DNA of 11,339 bases, taken from assembly GCA_003024985.2 (NCBI GenBank), contig PXIH01S0016052.1; one strand, given 5' to 3'. Shown here piece by piece: positions 1-8,309 of the stretch. Position 1 is the stretch's first letter; each line of letters opens with the position of its first letter. This DNA is from Euperipatoides rowelli (Eukaryota; Onychophora; Udeonychophora; Euonychophora; Peripatopsidae). A model generated the notes under the pieces. It searched no databases. It was not told the DNA's origin and worked only from the letters and a program-made list of their open reading frames with translations. The translations under genes were made by a program, and so were the position numbers.

Positions 1-10
1 GGGGGGGTTC

Positions 11-47
11 AAAAATGCCTGGGCAATGCCGGGTAAATCTGCTAGTA
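11..47 (+). repeat. Terminus of a dispersed repeat, GGGCAATGCCGGGTA type
   Basis: The stretch contains CCTGGGCAATGCCGGGTA followed by a CTAGT motif. The same arrangement occurs in reverse orientation at 7993-8039, where CCTGGGCATGGGCAATGCCGTGTA precedes CTATTAGT. From memory, this wording resembles the terminus of non-autonomous dispersed repeats in many invertebrate genomes; I could not check that. The body of this copy would lie to the left, outside the window. A run of seven G at 1-7 immediately precedes it. Confidence 0.5.
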
Positions 48-342
48 TTTAATAAATTTTAATATGAAATTTTCATTATTAAAGTGGTATTTAAAAATAC
101 AGTACATAAATTATCAGGCAATTGTTGGTGAGACAAAAATGTGCAAAATCTTAGCTTTATGATCGGCAATGGAGATAAAAATAATATTTGTAACTTTGAA
201 TAGCAATTTGCATAAGCTAGCTAAATTATGCATAATGAAATGTTTGAGATTTGTTTATCTAAGTTTATATTATGATGGCTTCAGCTAATATAGCCCTTGT
301 ACTCGAAGTTGAATTTTCTTCTGTTTTCTCTACCTCAGAGTT

Positions 343-420
343 TATTGGATTTGCTAGTTGAATGTCAGAGGTCTATTGAATTTGCTAATTGAATGTCAGG
401 ATCAGCCAGTGTCTATTGAA
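343..420 (+). repeat. Short imperfect tandem repeat, about 31-40 bp unit
   Basis: TATTGGATTTGCTAGTTGAA at 343 is repeated as TATTGAATTTGCTAATTGAA at 374, and both continue into TGTCAG. A third partial start, TATTGAAC, begins at 414. The first period is 31 bp and the second 40 bp because of extra bases before the third start. It is a minor local duplication with no assigned function. Confidence 0.6.
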
Positions 421-683
421 CAGGCAGTAACTAGAGTGTTTTATCTAGCTAGGTGTGGCTAGACTATTGAAGTGGGAGGTTAGAACAGAAAGTGTGTGTC
501 TGAGTCTAAGCAAGAACATGGTTAGCTGAATCTTCTGGCTTTTATATTAGCTGGTCATATTCTCTAGACATTGGCAAGTAATTTTGCATATCCAACTGTC
601 TAATCTTGGTTCTTATATGTCTTCCATTTGGTCCATGCTATATGGATAGTTTGCTGAGCAGATGAAAGTAATAGGCTATAATC

Positions 684-738
684 TAACATTTCAAGTTATT
701 TGCTTGAAATGTTAATTTGGAAATGTCCATTTTCAAAT
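684..738. repeat. Two back-to-back inverted repeats (hairpins)
   Basis: TAACATTTCAAG (684-695) pairs perfectly with CTTGAAATGTTA (703-714) across a 7-base loop. Directly after it, ATTTGGAAATG (715-725) pairs with CATTTTCAAAT (728-738), with one G-T wobble and a very tight turn. The two stems abut with no spacer. Function is unknown; chance in AT-rich DNA or part of a decayed repeat is possible. Confidence 0.55.
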
Positions 739-1570
739 GTTTTTTTATTGTGTAGCAATCAACTTGGGTAAGCAAAACTTTGGTAGGCATTATAATTTTG
801 GCAAGCATTTTGTCAAGCAATTATATTTATTATATAAATTAGTATTTGCCATTCTATTATTTGTTATTTCCTAACTTAGCCAGTCTTATCTCACATTGTT
901 AATCAGTATCTCCTTAGTATCTTACTATAGTTTATTAGTTATGACAGTTACTTCGAAAACATTTTCAAAGTATAATAACTATGATATTTTACAATAGTAC
1001 TGTATTTTAGAATACAGTATATTATATTTACTAATACAATTTATATAGTAGGCTATATTGGAAATGGAATAAAATGATTTATTACATATTGATAATTGTT
1101 TCTATTATCCTGTTAATAATGAATATGCAGTAATTGATATTCATGATTAACTGTACAACATTTATTATTTGCTTGTATTTTTAAGCTAGTCAAATTATTA
1201 TAAGCTACAGTGTATTATATGGTTGTTTATTATAACTCTTGTGACCAATTGTGACTGACTAAACTTAACTCATTAATTAGTGCAATGTTAGGACTGTTAC
1301 AAGCCAACTAATAAAAGACTAAAATATACTATAATGGTTGCTCTTTTGACCATTGGTATTTTCTATGGCCTGACTTGTTATTATTGTATAGTGAATCAAA
1401 TCTATTCAAATACTATAAATCAAAAATAAGTTGTAGAATTATTTATAGCTTTTTAAACAATTTATTCTTAATGTACTTATAGTCCTAAATACTTTAGACA
1501 ATCTCAAAAAATAAAAAAACAAAGCCAGTTCTACTGCATAAATATATACGATCCAACAATTCCTATAGCT

Positions 1571-2990
1571 CATCATCAATGGGTGCATTATCTGTAGCGG
1601 AGATTCACGTTCATGGGTCACCAAAGATTTCTATCTTGAGCTCTTCTTTTTAATATAGAGAAATGCCTGATGTTAGCCCAATCCTTAAGGCCATTCCAAT
1701 CATTCTCTTCTTGGTCTTCCTCTTCTTTTTTCCATTTCTATCCATCCCTCAAGTGTTGTTACTAGTCTAATTCCTGCAGATGCTCTCAAGACATGCCCAA
1801 CATATTTCCATTTCCTTTCTTACTTCATCCAAAAGACTATAACAACCTACCCATCTTTTCCACAATTCATCATTTCTGATCAAATCTGATTGTCCATTTT
1901 ATTTTCAACATTCTTCTTGCACACCCGATATCAAAACATTAATCTTTTTTTTAAGTCTTTGGTTAAAGTCCAAGTCTCGCATCCATATAAGAAAATTAAC
2001 CAAACATAGAATTTTAACATCTTCAATTTTGAATGTTTGTTAACATTTCTTCTTAGAAGTTCTTTTTGTTTCCAAAAGTCAGATTTGGCATTCCTATCCT
2101 TGTTCGGATTTCTTTTGTAGTTCTTCCATTTTTTGTTATCAAGCTGACCAAATATCTAAATTCCTTCACCTGCTTTAGCCTACTATTTTTCCTTCCCTGT
2201 CGATCTTGCATTTAATGTTTTCTTTGTTACTAATCGCCAGTGTTTTTGTCTTTCCTATATTGATTTACAATCCCTATTGTGTTACAATTATATTAATCTT
2301 TAGCAAGGCTNTTTCCAATTCTGCCTTACTTGCCATGAGAATGGCAATGNCATCAGCATACCTTATTCTATTGAAGTTCATTCCTCCTATTTTTTCCCCA
2401 TCAATGTCATTTAGTACTTCATTAATGATTTCTTCACTATATGTTGAAAAATGAGGGCGATCACAAACACCCTTGTCTTATGCCACAGTTAATTTAAACC
2501 AATCAATGAAATTGTTATTTATCCTAAATGCTGCTGTTTGTCAATTGTACAGTTGCTTATAATTGTTAAGTCTTTTCCATCAATTTCTATCTTCTTCAAT
2601 ATACTTACCAGTTTCTTATGATCAACCCTGACAAAAGTTTTATCAAAATCCATAAATCATATGTACAGTGTCTGATCATCCTTTAAACTCTTTTGTGCTA
2701 TGATGTTCATGCATGATTCCAACTATAGTTCCTTTGTTGGTTCTCCACCTATATTGGTCATCCAACATATTTTCCTCGATTTTACTTATTCTAATTAGAA
2801 CAATACCTAATAATACTTTAGCTGCATGTGTTTTGATACTAATTGTTCTAAATTGTTACAATCTAGACTATTAGGCTACTTTTCTTAGGTATGGGAATCA
2901 TTATTGATCTCTTAAAATCATTTGGAATTTCACCTGTCATAGGTACTCTTATTTGCAGTTGATTGATCTTTGAAATTTGTTTTTACCTTT
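1571..2990 (-). mobile_element. RTE-like non-LTR retrotransposon, copy A, decayed
   Basis: This is a minus-strand LINE whose 3' end is at the low-coordinate side. It ends in a short GATGAT run (1571-1578 read on the minus strand), a tail type typical of the RTE clade rather than poly(A). The interior encodes reverse-transcriptase and C-terminal remnants in shifting frames. It aligns with copy B at 9486-10489 at roughly 80-85% identity by eye and extends about 375 bp further towards the 5' side. The 5' limit is vague: recognisable protein runs to about 2950, and related sequence may continue to about 3050. The endonuclease domain expected at the N-terminus is absent. I saw no clear target-site duplication. 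Two undetermined bases (N) lie at 2311 and 2350. Confidence 0.8.
1580..2960 (-). pseudogene. Reverse transcriptase remnant of RTE-like copy A
   Basis: Reading the minus strand from the 5' side, conserved blocks appear in order: a TGEIPNDFKRS-like block with IPIPKK (about 2885-2945), MDFDKTFVRVDHKKL (about 2610-2655, the FDKAFD-type motif), an RQGC...SP-type block (about 2450-2480), RYAD plus an unresolved codon (2349-2362), LYGCETWTL (1964-1990), GHVLRAS (about 1775-1800), RRGRPRR (1706-1726) and a terminal RAQDRNLW block near 1625-1650. This is the usual order in RTE-type LINE ORFs, which carry out target-primed reverse transcription. Several stops and frame changes separate the blocks, so no functional protein is possible. 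The fourth catalytic-motif residue is hidden by the N at 2350 (codon GNC). Family assignment to RTE rather than a close relative is from motif memory. Confidence 0.75.
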
Positions 2991-3089
2991 CTGATCAACT
3001 TCACTTACCAAACAGTCTAAACTCTTTTATTAAATGGTGTATTTTGTGGGGCATACAAGTTTTATAAAAAATGTTGTAAGATATCTTAT

Positions 3090-3560
3090 TCATGAGCCAA
3101 AAATATTCTTTGGAGAGTTATGAACTTAAAGAACTCTATTTGATTAAAGACTTGGGATATATTCTTACACTAGTAAGAATATATCCTCTTAAACATATAC
3201 TGTAGATCATATAAAATCACCCTTAAAGCTTCTTGTTTACTTGGATTCCTAAAAAAGTAATTTTAAACATATAATGCAGATATACTGTGTATTGCCTTGG
3301 TTAGACCAATTTTTGGAATATTGCTCCCCTTTCATGCTAAATTGTAGTGCTACTGATAACTGGAAAATTGAAAGAATTCAATAAGCTATCTCTTTCTACT
3401 TTATTTTTATAATAAATTTAAACAAAACACAATCAGACTGCCTTAACAGGAGCTTTATATCCTATTTAATATGCCCACACTGGAATATAGAATAATAATT
3501 TCCTCATCTAACTTTATGTAGGCTACAATCTTATAAATCCTATTATTGTCTATCATTGTT
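3090..3560 (+). pseudogene. CR1-like LINE reverse-transcriptase fragment, decayed
   Basis: On the plus strand, LIKDLGYIL (about 3139-3166) matches the KDLG block that follows the reverse-transcriptase palm in CR1/jockey-type elements. From 3280 an open frame gives PWLDQFLEYCSPF and then TDNWKIERIQ before a stop at 3382-3384. This corresponds to the usual LVRP.LEYCS.VW block followed by IE.VQ. Beyond the stop, ICPHWNIE (about 3468-3490) fits the L.LPTLE.RR block. The order and spacing are right for the C-terminal third of such an ORF, but stops and frame shifts show it is dead. Orientation is opposite to its LINE neighbours on both sides. It may have been cut at about 3560-3580 by the minus-strand element that follows. 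The precise clade is uncertain. Confidence 0.65.
3155..3186. repeat. Perfect 14-bp inverted repeat with 4-base loop
   Basis: GGATATATTCTTAC (3155-3168) is followed by ACTA and then its exact reverse complement, GTAAGAATATATCC (3173-3186). It sits inside the decayed plus-strand LINE fragment, directly after the KDLG block, so it is probably a secondary local inversion-duplication and not part of the element's code. No T-run follows it, and a bacterial-type terminator would not apply here. Confidence 0.7.
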
Positions 3561-3581
3561 TAAATCAATGCTATAGTATAA

Positions 3582-4634
3582 TTTAGTTTAGTTTATTGGT
3601 CAGCAGAGCCTTCACACTGGTGATCCTCCAGGCCCTTGTCATAAATTACAAACATCAGAAAATAAACAATATAAAAACATACAAATAAAAACAATGTTTA
3701 TGAGGAACCTTACATTATATACTACCACTACTACAATGAATAATCAGATTTTTAAAAATTGAGAAATCTTACTTTTAAAGTTGTCAAGGCTTTTAATAAG
3801 TCTTGTCTCACCTGGAAGGCTGTTCCAATTCACAGGACCACAGCTCGAGAATGATCTGGATCCGAATTGGGTTTTGAAACCACTCTTTTTTAGGCCTTTA
3901 TTTTCTGACAGCCTAGTATTTACATTTTGAGTTTCGGATGAAAATTTCAGCAAGGATCTCAAGTTAGCTGGTAAGTTTGTGTATAAAATCTTCCACATAA
4001 GAGTGTAAAGATGAATAAGTCTCATCTTGTTTAAAGGAATTCAGCTTAACTTATCAATTGCAGCACTAGCACTATGTTCACACTTACCGTACATTATGTA
4101 CCTTGCTGCCATGTTTTGGACAAGCTGCAGTTTACCTCGAGCGCCTTCCCACACTCCAACCAAACTACATCACAGTAGTTGATATGAGTCAAAATTAAAG
4201 TTTCAAAAATTATTTTTAAGATCCTTGTAGGCATAACATGTTTCAGTCTTAATAATATTCTGTGAAGATTTCTGTTTTTTTTAATAATGTTATGAATGTG
4301 GCAATCCCATGCTAAGTTATTGTCGATAGTTATTCCTAAGATTTTTATAGTGTCCGTTGGGATAATTAAATCGCCAAAACATTCAATGGCTATTTGTGGT
4401 TGGGACTTATCCTTTTTCTTCCTGGTGCCTGTTATCATCAGTTATGACTTTTTTTGATTTAAGTCCGTTTGATCCTAGCCATGTTGAAATGCTGTCTAGG
4501 TCAGCCCTCAGGTTGAGTTCAATCTCTTTAGCCTCCCTTGCACTGTAATACAAAGTTGTATTGTCTGCAAATAGCACTATTTTACTGTGATTAACTGATT
4601 TAAAGATTGGGTTGATAATAAGAGTCAATAATTT
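3582..4634 (-). mobile_element. CR1/L2-type LINE, 5'-truncated
   Basis: This is a minus-strand element. Its 3' end is a TAAAC-type repeat tail (3582-3597 on the minus strand reads AATAAACTAAACTAAAT), preceded by an untranslated region of about 145 bp that contains GGGCCTGGAGGATCACCAG. Upstream lies the C-terminal half of a reverse-transcriptase ORF. The coding similarity stops near 4634, about 1.05 kb from the tail, which is the usual result of incomplete target-primed reverse transcription. Only two frameshifts and one stop interrupt the recognisable coding part, so it seems younger than the RTE copies. No convincing target-site duplication was found. Clade (CR1, L2, Daphne or Crack) is not resolved. 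Confidence 0.75.
3744..4634 (-). pseudogene. Reverse-transcriptase C-terminal half, two frameshifts
   Basis: From the 5' side the minus strand reads a SVNHSKIVLFADNTTLY block (about 4548-4600), an STWLGSNGLK block (about 4460-4490), then after a frame change near 4440 the IKILGITIDNNLAW block (about 4306-4347) and THINYCDVVW (about 4154-4183). A second frame change near 4130 leads to LQLVQNMAARYIMY, an in-frame TGA at 4041-4043, LIHLYTLMWKILYTNLP, and RSFSSCGPVNWNSLP with a final SLDNFKSKISQFLKI before the stop at 3744-3746. This order is typical of CR1/L2 LINE ORF2. The catalytic FADD motif reads FADN (Asn codon at 4560-4562), which would itself abolish polymerase activity. The G-to-A change is compatible with CpG decay of a GAC-GAT pair. 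The frames on either side of the middle block are the same, so the two indels compensate. Confidence 0.8.
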
Positions 4635-4664
4635 ACACAAACAATTTGTACACAAACAATTTGT
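4635..4664 (+). repeat. Perfect 15-bp tandem duplication at LINE 5' edge
   Basis: ACACAAACAATTTGT occurs twice with no gap (4635-4649 and 4650-4664). It lies exactly where the similarity of the minus-strand LINE to known reverse transcriptases fades out. It could be a duplication made when the truncated 5' end was joined to the target, or a chance replication slip. Because both copies are on the same side it is not an ordinary target-site duplication. Confidence 0.7.
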
Positions 4665-4860
4665 AATAAGTTCAAAATAGCCCAATTTGACAGAGTTTAG
4701 AAAAATATGTAGCCTACTACTAATTTTCCTTCCATATAAGAACTGTTTGCAGAGTTTGGTGTTTCACTCTTGTGGGGATTATTGGTATGGTATGTATTCA
4801 TACATTGATATCATCCTTACATATAGTCTATAAGTGTGGTTTATAGGTTACTGCTAGAAA

Positions 4861-4994
4861 CCACCTCCTTTGAAAGACCGTTATTTTATAGCAGAAGAGG
4901 TGGCCTTTCAAGACAGGTTTTCTTTTTGAGAGACCACTTGTTTTGAGAGACCGCTATTCCATGGCAGAAGGGGTGGTCTCTCAAGACAGGTTTT
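4861..4994. repeat. 73-bp-period duplication with 12-bp inverted repeat
   Basis: Two copies of a unit of about 61 bp start at 4861 and 4934. Shared landmarks are GAAAGACCG or GAGAGACCG, GCAGAAG (4891 and 4964) and TTTCAAGACAGGTTTT or TCTCAAGACAGGTTTT (AGACAGG at 4911 and 4984), all 73 bp apart. In the second copy TTGAGAGACCAC (4926-4937) is the exact reverse complement of GTGGTCTCTCAA (4973-4984), and TTGAGAGACC recurs at 4943-4952. The first copy has weaker matching arms (CCACCTC with GAGGTGG, TTGAAAG with CTTTCAA). Each unit can therefore fold on itself, and the second shows better-preserved pairing. Composition is richer in G+C than the surroundings. I do not recognise the family. Confidence 0.75.
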
Positions 4995-4999
4995 ACTAA

Positions 5000-5888
5000 A
5001 TGTTTTCCAATTTTTGTTGATAATATGTGTGTTGATATTGATAGGCTCTATTGATATTTATAAATCTAGATTTAGATTTTGTATATTTTAACTACATTGT
5101 TTAATGAATTGATTTGTAACATGTTTTTAGAAAATGATTTTAATTATAGGCCTTTATGAAAACTGTAATAGGTCCAATTGACCATAGTTTTTATATTAAT
5201 AGCCTATTAATAAACTATCATAATTATCATAAATCACACAAGGCTTATTGGCATATTTTTTAAATACATGTAATTTTCATTCTTTATTTTTTGTGGGAAA
5301 GGGGGTAGGCTACTTTAAAATAAACGGTCATAATTATTTTCATGCAAATTATATAGGCTAACCTGAATTTTTTGTCAGTTTTTTTTTAAACGCTAAGAAA
5401 ATGCTATTTTTTTTTAATTTGAAAACGCTATGGCTAAGATAATTTTTAAAATGCTACAAATGGCTGTTCCTAGCCTACTAATGGATTTTATCTGATATGA
5501 CTTTTTTTAAATGAAAACCATATGTTTAGTTGCTTTAGGACATGAAATCAAGAAAAGACTACAATGAATATGTCAAAAAATAAGATGAAATGGTCGATGA
5601 GATAAAAATGAATTGATCAAATTACAAAGGATTATTTTAATGGTCCCTTTGCTAACATTAAGAGCAACCTACCAGGTTTACTAGTCTGATTGCATTTGTC
5701 AACTGTCCCCTTTATAGTTCTATAAGGTCAAAATTCATTTTCACAAGAATTATCCCAATCGCCAAAGATGTAAGAAAAATATATTTTCATGTTAGTATCA
5801 GCAACAAATCAGTGATATAAAATATGAAGAAAAATTGATTACCGTAGGCTACTACTTATCTTTTTTAAAGATTCTTTTCACTCTGTTA
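5000..5888. other. AT-rich non-coding stretch, TAGGCTA-rich
   Basis: No coding sequence is supportable. Five TAGGCTA/TAGCCTA words fall between 5200 and 5851 (5200, 5306, 5354, 5471, 5845). Poly(T) tracts occur at about 5381 and 5409. Intron or intergenic DNA is the simplest reading. Confidence 0.55.
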
Positions 5889-5926
5889 TTTTTTTTTTTT
5901 TTTGGGGGGGGGGGGGGGGAAGGGGG
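5889..5926 (+). repeat. T15-G16 homopolymer tract
   Basis: Fifteen T (5889-5903) are followed directly by sixteen G (5904-5919), then AA and five more G (5922-5926). The strand switch from T-run to G-run is abrupt. The minus-strand frame across it encodes only proline and lysine runs and is not a gene. Read length through such a run is error-prone, so the exact counts may be wrong in the assembly. Confidence 0.85.
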
Positions 5927-7753
5927 AAAAGGAGTATGAAAATAAAATAAAATTAGTTTTAATCCTTTGGCTGCCATGGATATTTTATGATTTAGTCGCA
6001 AGAGGTCACAAAATAAAAATAAATACAGTAACACTGTAACAGTATTAAAACATTTGCTATACCAGTGAATTTATGAAAAATCTTAATCTAATAGAATAGA
6101 AAATAATACTCTGCTTTGTTCCCTATACAGGTCTACTTAAAGCTTTTAAAGTATTATCTATTTTGATTTCTGGTTGATAATGCAATAACTTCATATTTGA
6201 TATTGTACTGTATGCAGGCTATAGTACTAGTGAAAGAAGTTACCCAGTAGGTACAAATAAGATTTTAAAATCTATCTCAGGCTGTTTCTGGAATCATAGG
6301 AGTTCCAAATTTTGATATACAGTTGGCCAGCAAACTTTGGAGCTCCTTTTAACTTAACTTTTCAAAAAGGGCAGGTAAGGTCATAGAAGCCCAAAATACC
6401 ATCAGTTTAATCTACTTTTACAGGGCTTTGAACATCATTGCACTAGGATAAATGGCTGAGGATATATTAGCCAATATAACCTAGACACTGTAAAAATTGT
6501 TTGTATAAAGTTTAATATTGCTGCCAATGTCATGAAAACTCATAATTTAAAACAAAACTTTATAATTTATCCAAAAAAATATTCACAACAAAATCAAAAG
6601 GGTTCACCCCGTTAAAAGTCTAAATAATGCTAAGGATCAAGGACACACTTTTTTCTGAAACCAAAATGTCCACATTGAATCAGATTTCTCTGAGTAACAG
6701 CTGTCTCAAGCCATTCAAGACAATATTGTCAACAACAACTGACAGATGAAATGACAGGGGTCTTTATAAACCATGGACCTCCTTAGCTTTATTGCACTTG
6801 ACAATGGAAATTAAATGACTGATCTTATGTGTCTATGAATCGCCTTAAGTCCAAAGATAATAATTATAAACATCTATATCCAATCTACAATTAATAATGA
6901 CTACCTTAGGTACAGAATAAAGTCCATTGGCTTTGTTTCTTAAATTATTATCTTTCACTAAAGTTATCAAAATCAATATCTACAAATTATAGTATATTAG
7001 TACACTCAACATTTAATCAGAATATGTGGCTTTGTAAATGCAGATGCAAACATGCTAGTAATTACTGTATATTGTGATCATTTCAATCCTCATTATCTTA
7101 AAAGTTATAGGCATAGGATTTCAACTGAATCAATTCTATTGCTAACATTATCCAACAGAGCTATTGCCATTTAAAATACTAAAGTAGTCACCTACTATTA
7201 TCTTGAATTTGCAGAGTTTATTTCTAAATATCAAAGACAGAGGGATATTATCCAGTAGCCAAAACATTTCATTATTATGCTCTTCATTTACTATTATTCC
7301 CTGATAATACCATTAAAGCCAATTGACATTTTAGGCTACCTCAATTCATACAATACTATTGATAGTGCTAATGCTATGAACCACAATCATATTTTTAGTA
7401 CTGTATATTTATTCTCTCTGCTAATCCAAACAGATGATAGACTGATATGGAACTTTTGAAGTATAATATTTGTCTTTTTCCCCTCAGTGCTCAATTAGAT
7501 AATAGGCTACTAATCCAGAACAATTAAACATTTTCCAGGGAAGAGACAAATTTATTTTCCTTTTATTTTAACAACACTTGAATTTAGACTCACAATTACA
7601 GATACTTGAAGATATGTTCTGGCAAACTCATTTAAAATTTTTGTTAAATGAGGGATACAGAAATGCATGTATTCATTTAAATAAATTTAAGCTAAAATTT
7701 TAAAAACATCAGAATCAGAAACATTGTTTTAATATTTTGTGTAAATAAAATTT
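5927..7753. other. Long AT-rich stretch without recognised features
   Basis: Frames here are short and lack codon structure. Visible items are an inverted repeat with one mismatch (6298-6309 with 6336-6347, AGGAGTTCCAAA type), a 12-bp palindrome GACAATATTGTC (6719-6730), and two TAGGCTA words (7332, 7503). A pyrimidine tract ending in CCCCTCAG at about 7476-7488 resembles a 3' splice site, but no coding exon follows. The plus-strand 60-codon frame at 7277-7459 shows no family resemblance and is most likely fortuitous. Confidence 0.5.
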
Positions 7754-7771
7754 AAACCAAGTTATAAGAAA

Positions 7772-7802
7772 GTCGTGTTGGCCGAGGGTATGTTAAGAGG
7801 GG
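7772..7802 (+). repeat. tRNA-Ser-like 5' fragment, possible SINE head
   Basis: GTCGTGTTGGCCGAGGGTAT followed by GTTAAGAGG resembles the acceptor strand, box A (TGGCCGAG) and D-loop region of eukaryotic tRNA-Ser or tRNA-Leu genes. About three extra bases sit in the D loop. No anticodon arm and no box B (GGTTCGAATCC type) follows within 80 bases, so this is not a tRNA gene. A decayed tRNA-derived SINE head is one reading and chance another. The 17 bases before it (CCAAGTTATAAGAAA) recur at 8075-8089 in the neighbouring repeat cluster. Confidence 0.3.
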
Positions 7803-7992
7803 TGTTACCAGTGTACATTTTATATAGACTAATTTTTATAGACATTGTATCTTATAATTAAAAAATATGTATAATGTATTAATGCCACTTTTTGATTCTC
7901 TTATATAATCTCTGTTCTTGCTTCACATCATAAAGGTATTTGCTTACTATGCCCTTTAGATCTATTATTAGCCTAAATGACTAGTATATATA

Positions 7993-8309
7993 AACTAATA
8001 GCTTAAAGTACACGGCATTGCCCATGCCCAGGATTTTTATAGAACATCTCAAATGAAAAAATTTCTGTAAAAACCCAAGTTATAAGAAAAACAATCAGCA
8101 CTTGCACAGCAGTGATGTGTCAAGGTTTAATGATAGCCTGTTGGTCCTAAACATTAACTATGCCAAATTTCGTCCTGATTGATACAAGGGTTTAGAAATG
8201 TATCTGAAAAAAAATCATGTGTTAACTCCAACTTCTAAGAAAAACCATCTGCACATGTGCAGTAATGGTACAGTATGTCCAGGTTGATTGATAGCCAATA
8301 TTTTACACT
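7993..8309 (-). repeat. Composite dispersed repeat, two related units
   Basis: Read on the minus strand, the repeat ends in CCTGGGCATGGGCAATGCCG and then CTATTAGT (7993-8039), matching the terminus at 11-47. Internally two direct, diverged units are seen. The first (8074-8138) runs from CCAAGTTATAAGAAAAACAA to AATGATAGCC. The second (8226-8296) runs from TCCAACTTCTAAGAAAAACC to GATTGATAGCC. Between them AACTATGCCAAATTTCGTCC (8156-8175) is related to the arm of the adjacent palindrome at 8375-8395. The units are non-coding. This looks like a tandemly joined pair of a non-autonomous repeat family whose classification I cannot give. Confidence 0.6.

Larger units (their letters stand above)
48..1570. 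other. AT-rich non-coding stretch
   Basis: No reading frame of coding character is visible on either strand. The stretch holds a short tandem repeat (343-420), two adjacent hairpins (684-738), a small 9-bp inverted repeat with a 4-base loop (998-1019) and two TAGGCTA words (672, 1049). By my count only five CpG dinucleotides occur before position 1560. The stretch is best read as intergenic or intronic DNA. A possible short frame on the minus strand at 1439-1624 overlaps the LINE 3' end out of frame and looks fortuitous. Confidence 0.6.

Noticed and set aside
1439-1624. Minus-strand 61-codon frame
   Set aside because: It starts out of frame within the 3' end of RTE-like copy A and continues into AT-rich flank; it has no family resemblance.
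2206-2454. Plus-strand 82-codon frame with membrane-like composition
   Set aside because: It is antisense to the reverse-transcriptase remnant of copy A; its hydrophobic look comes from the complement of lysine- and glutamate-rich codons.
4926-4984. Intrinsic terminator or tRNA-like hairpin
   Set aside because: No T-run follows the stem and no tRNA boxes are present; it is part of a duplicated repeat unit.
5852-6034. Minus-strand 60-codon frame
   Set aside because: It is made of translated homopolymers (proline and lysine runs) over the T15G16 tract and resembles no protein.
6600-6830. Slightly less AT-rich block that might be an exon or UTR
   Set aside because: No frame longer than a few dozen codons and no recognisable protein or splice pair; only a 12-bp palindrome stands out.
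7277-7459. Plus-strand 60-codon frame, hydrophobic start
   Set aside because: The length is near what chance gives in this stretch, and no motif, conserved start context or neighbouring exon supports it.
7470-7540. Possible 3' splice site (pyrimidine tract ending CCCCTCAG) with a short downstream frame
   Set aside because: The only open frame after it is about a dozen codons long with no recognisable protein, and no matching upstream exon was found. Such tracts are common by chance.
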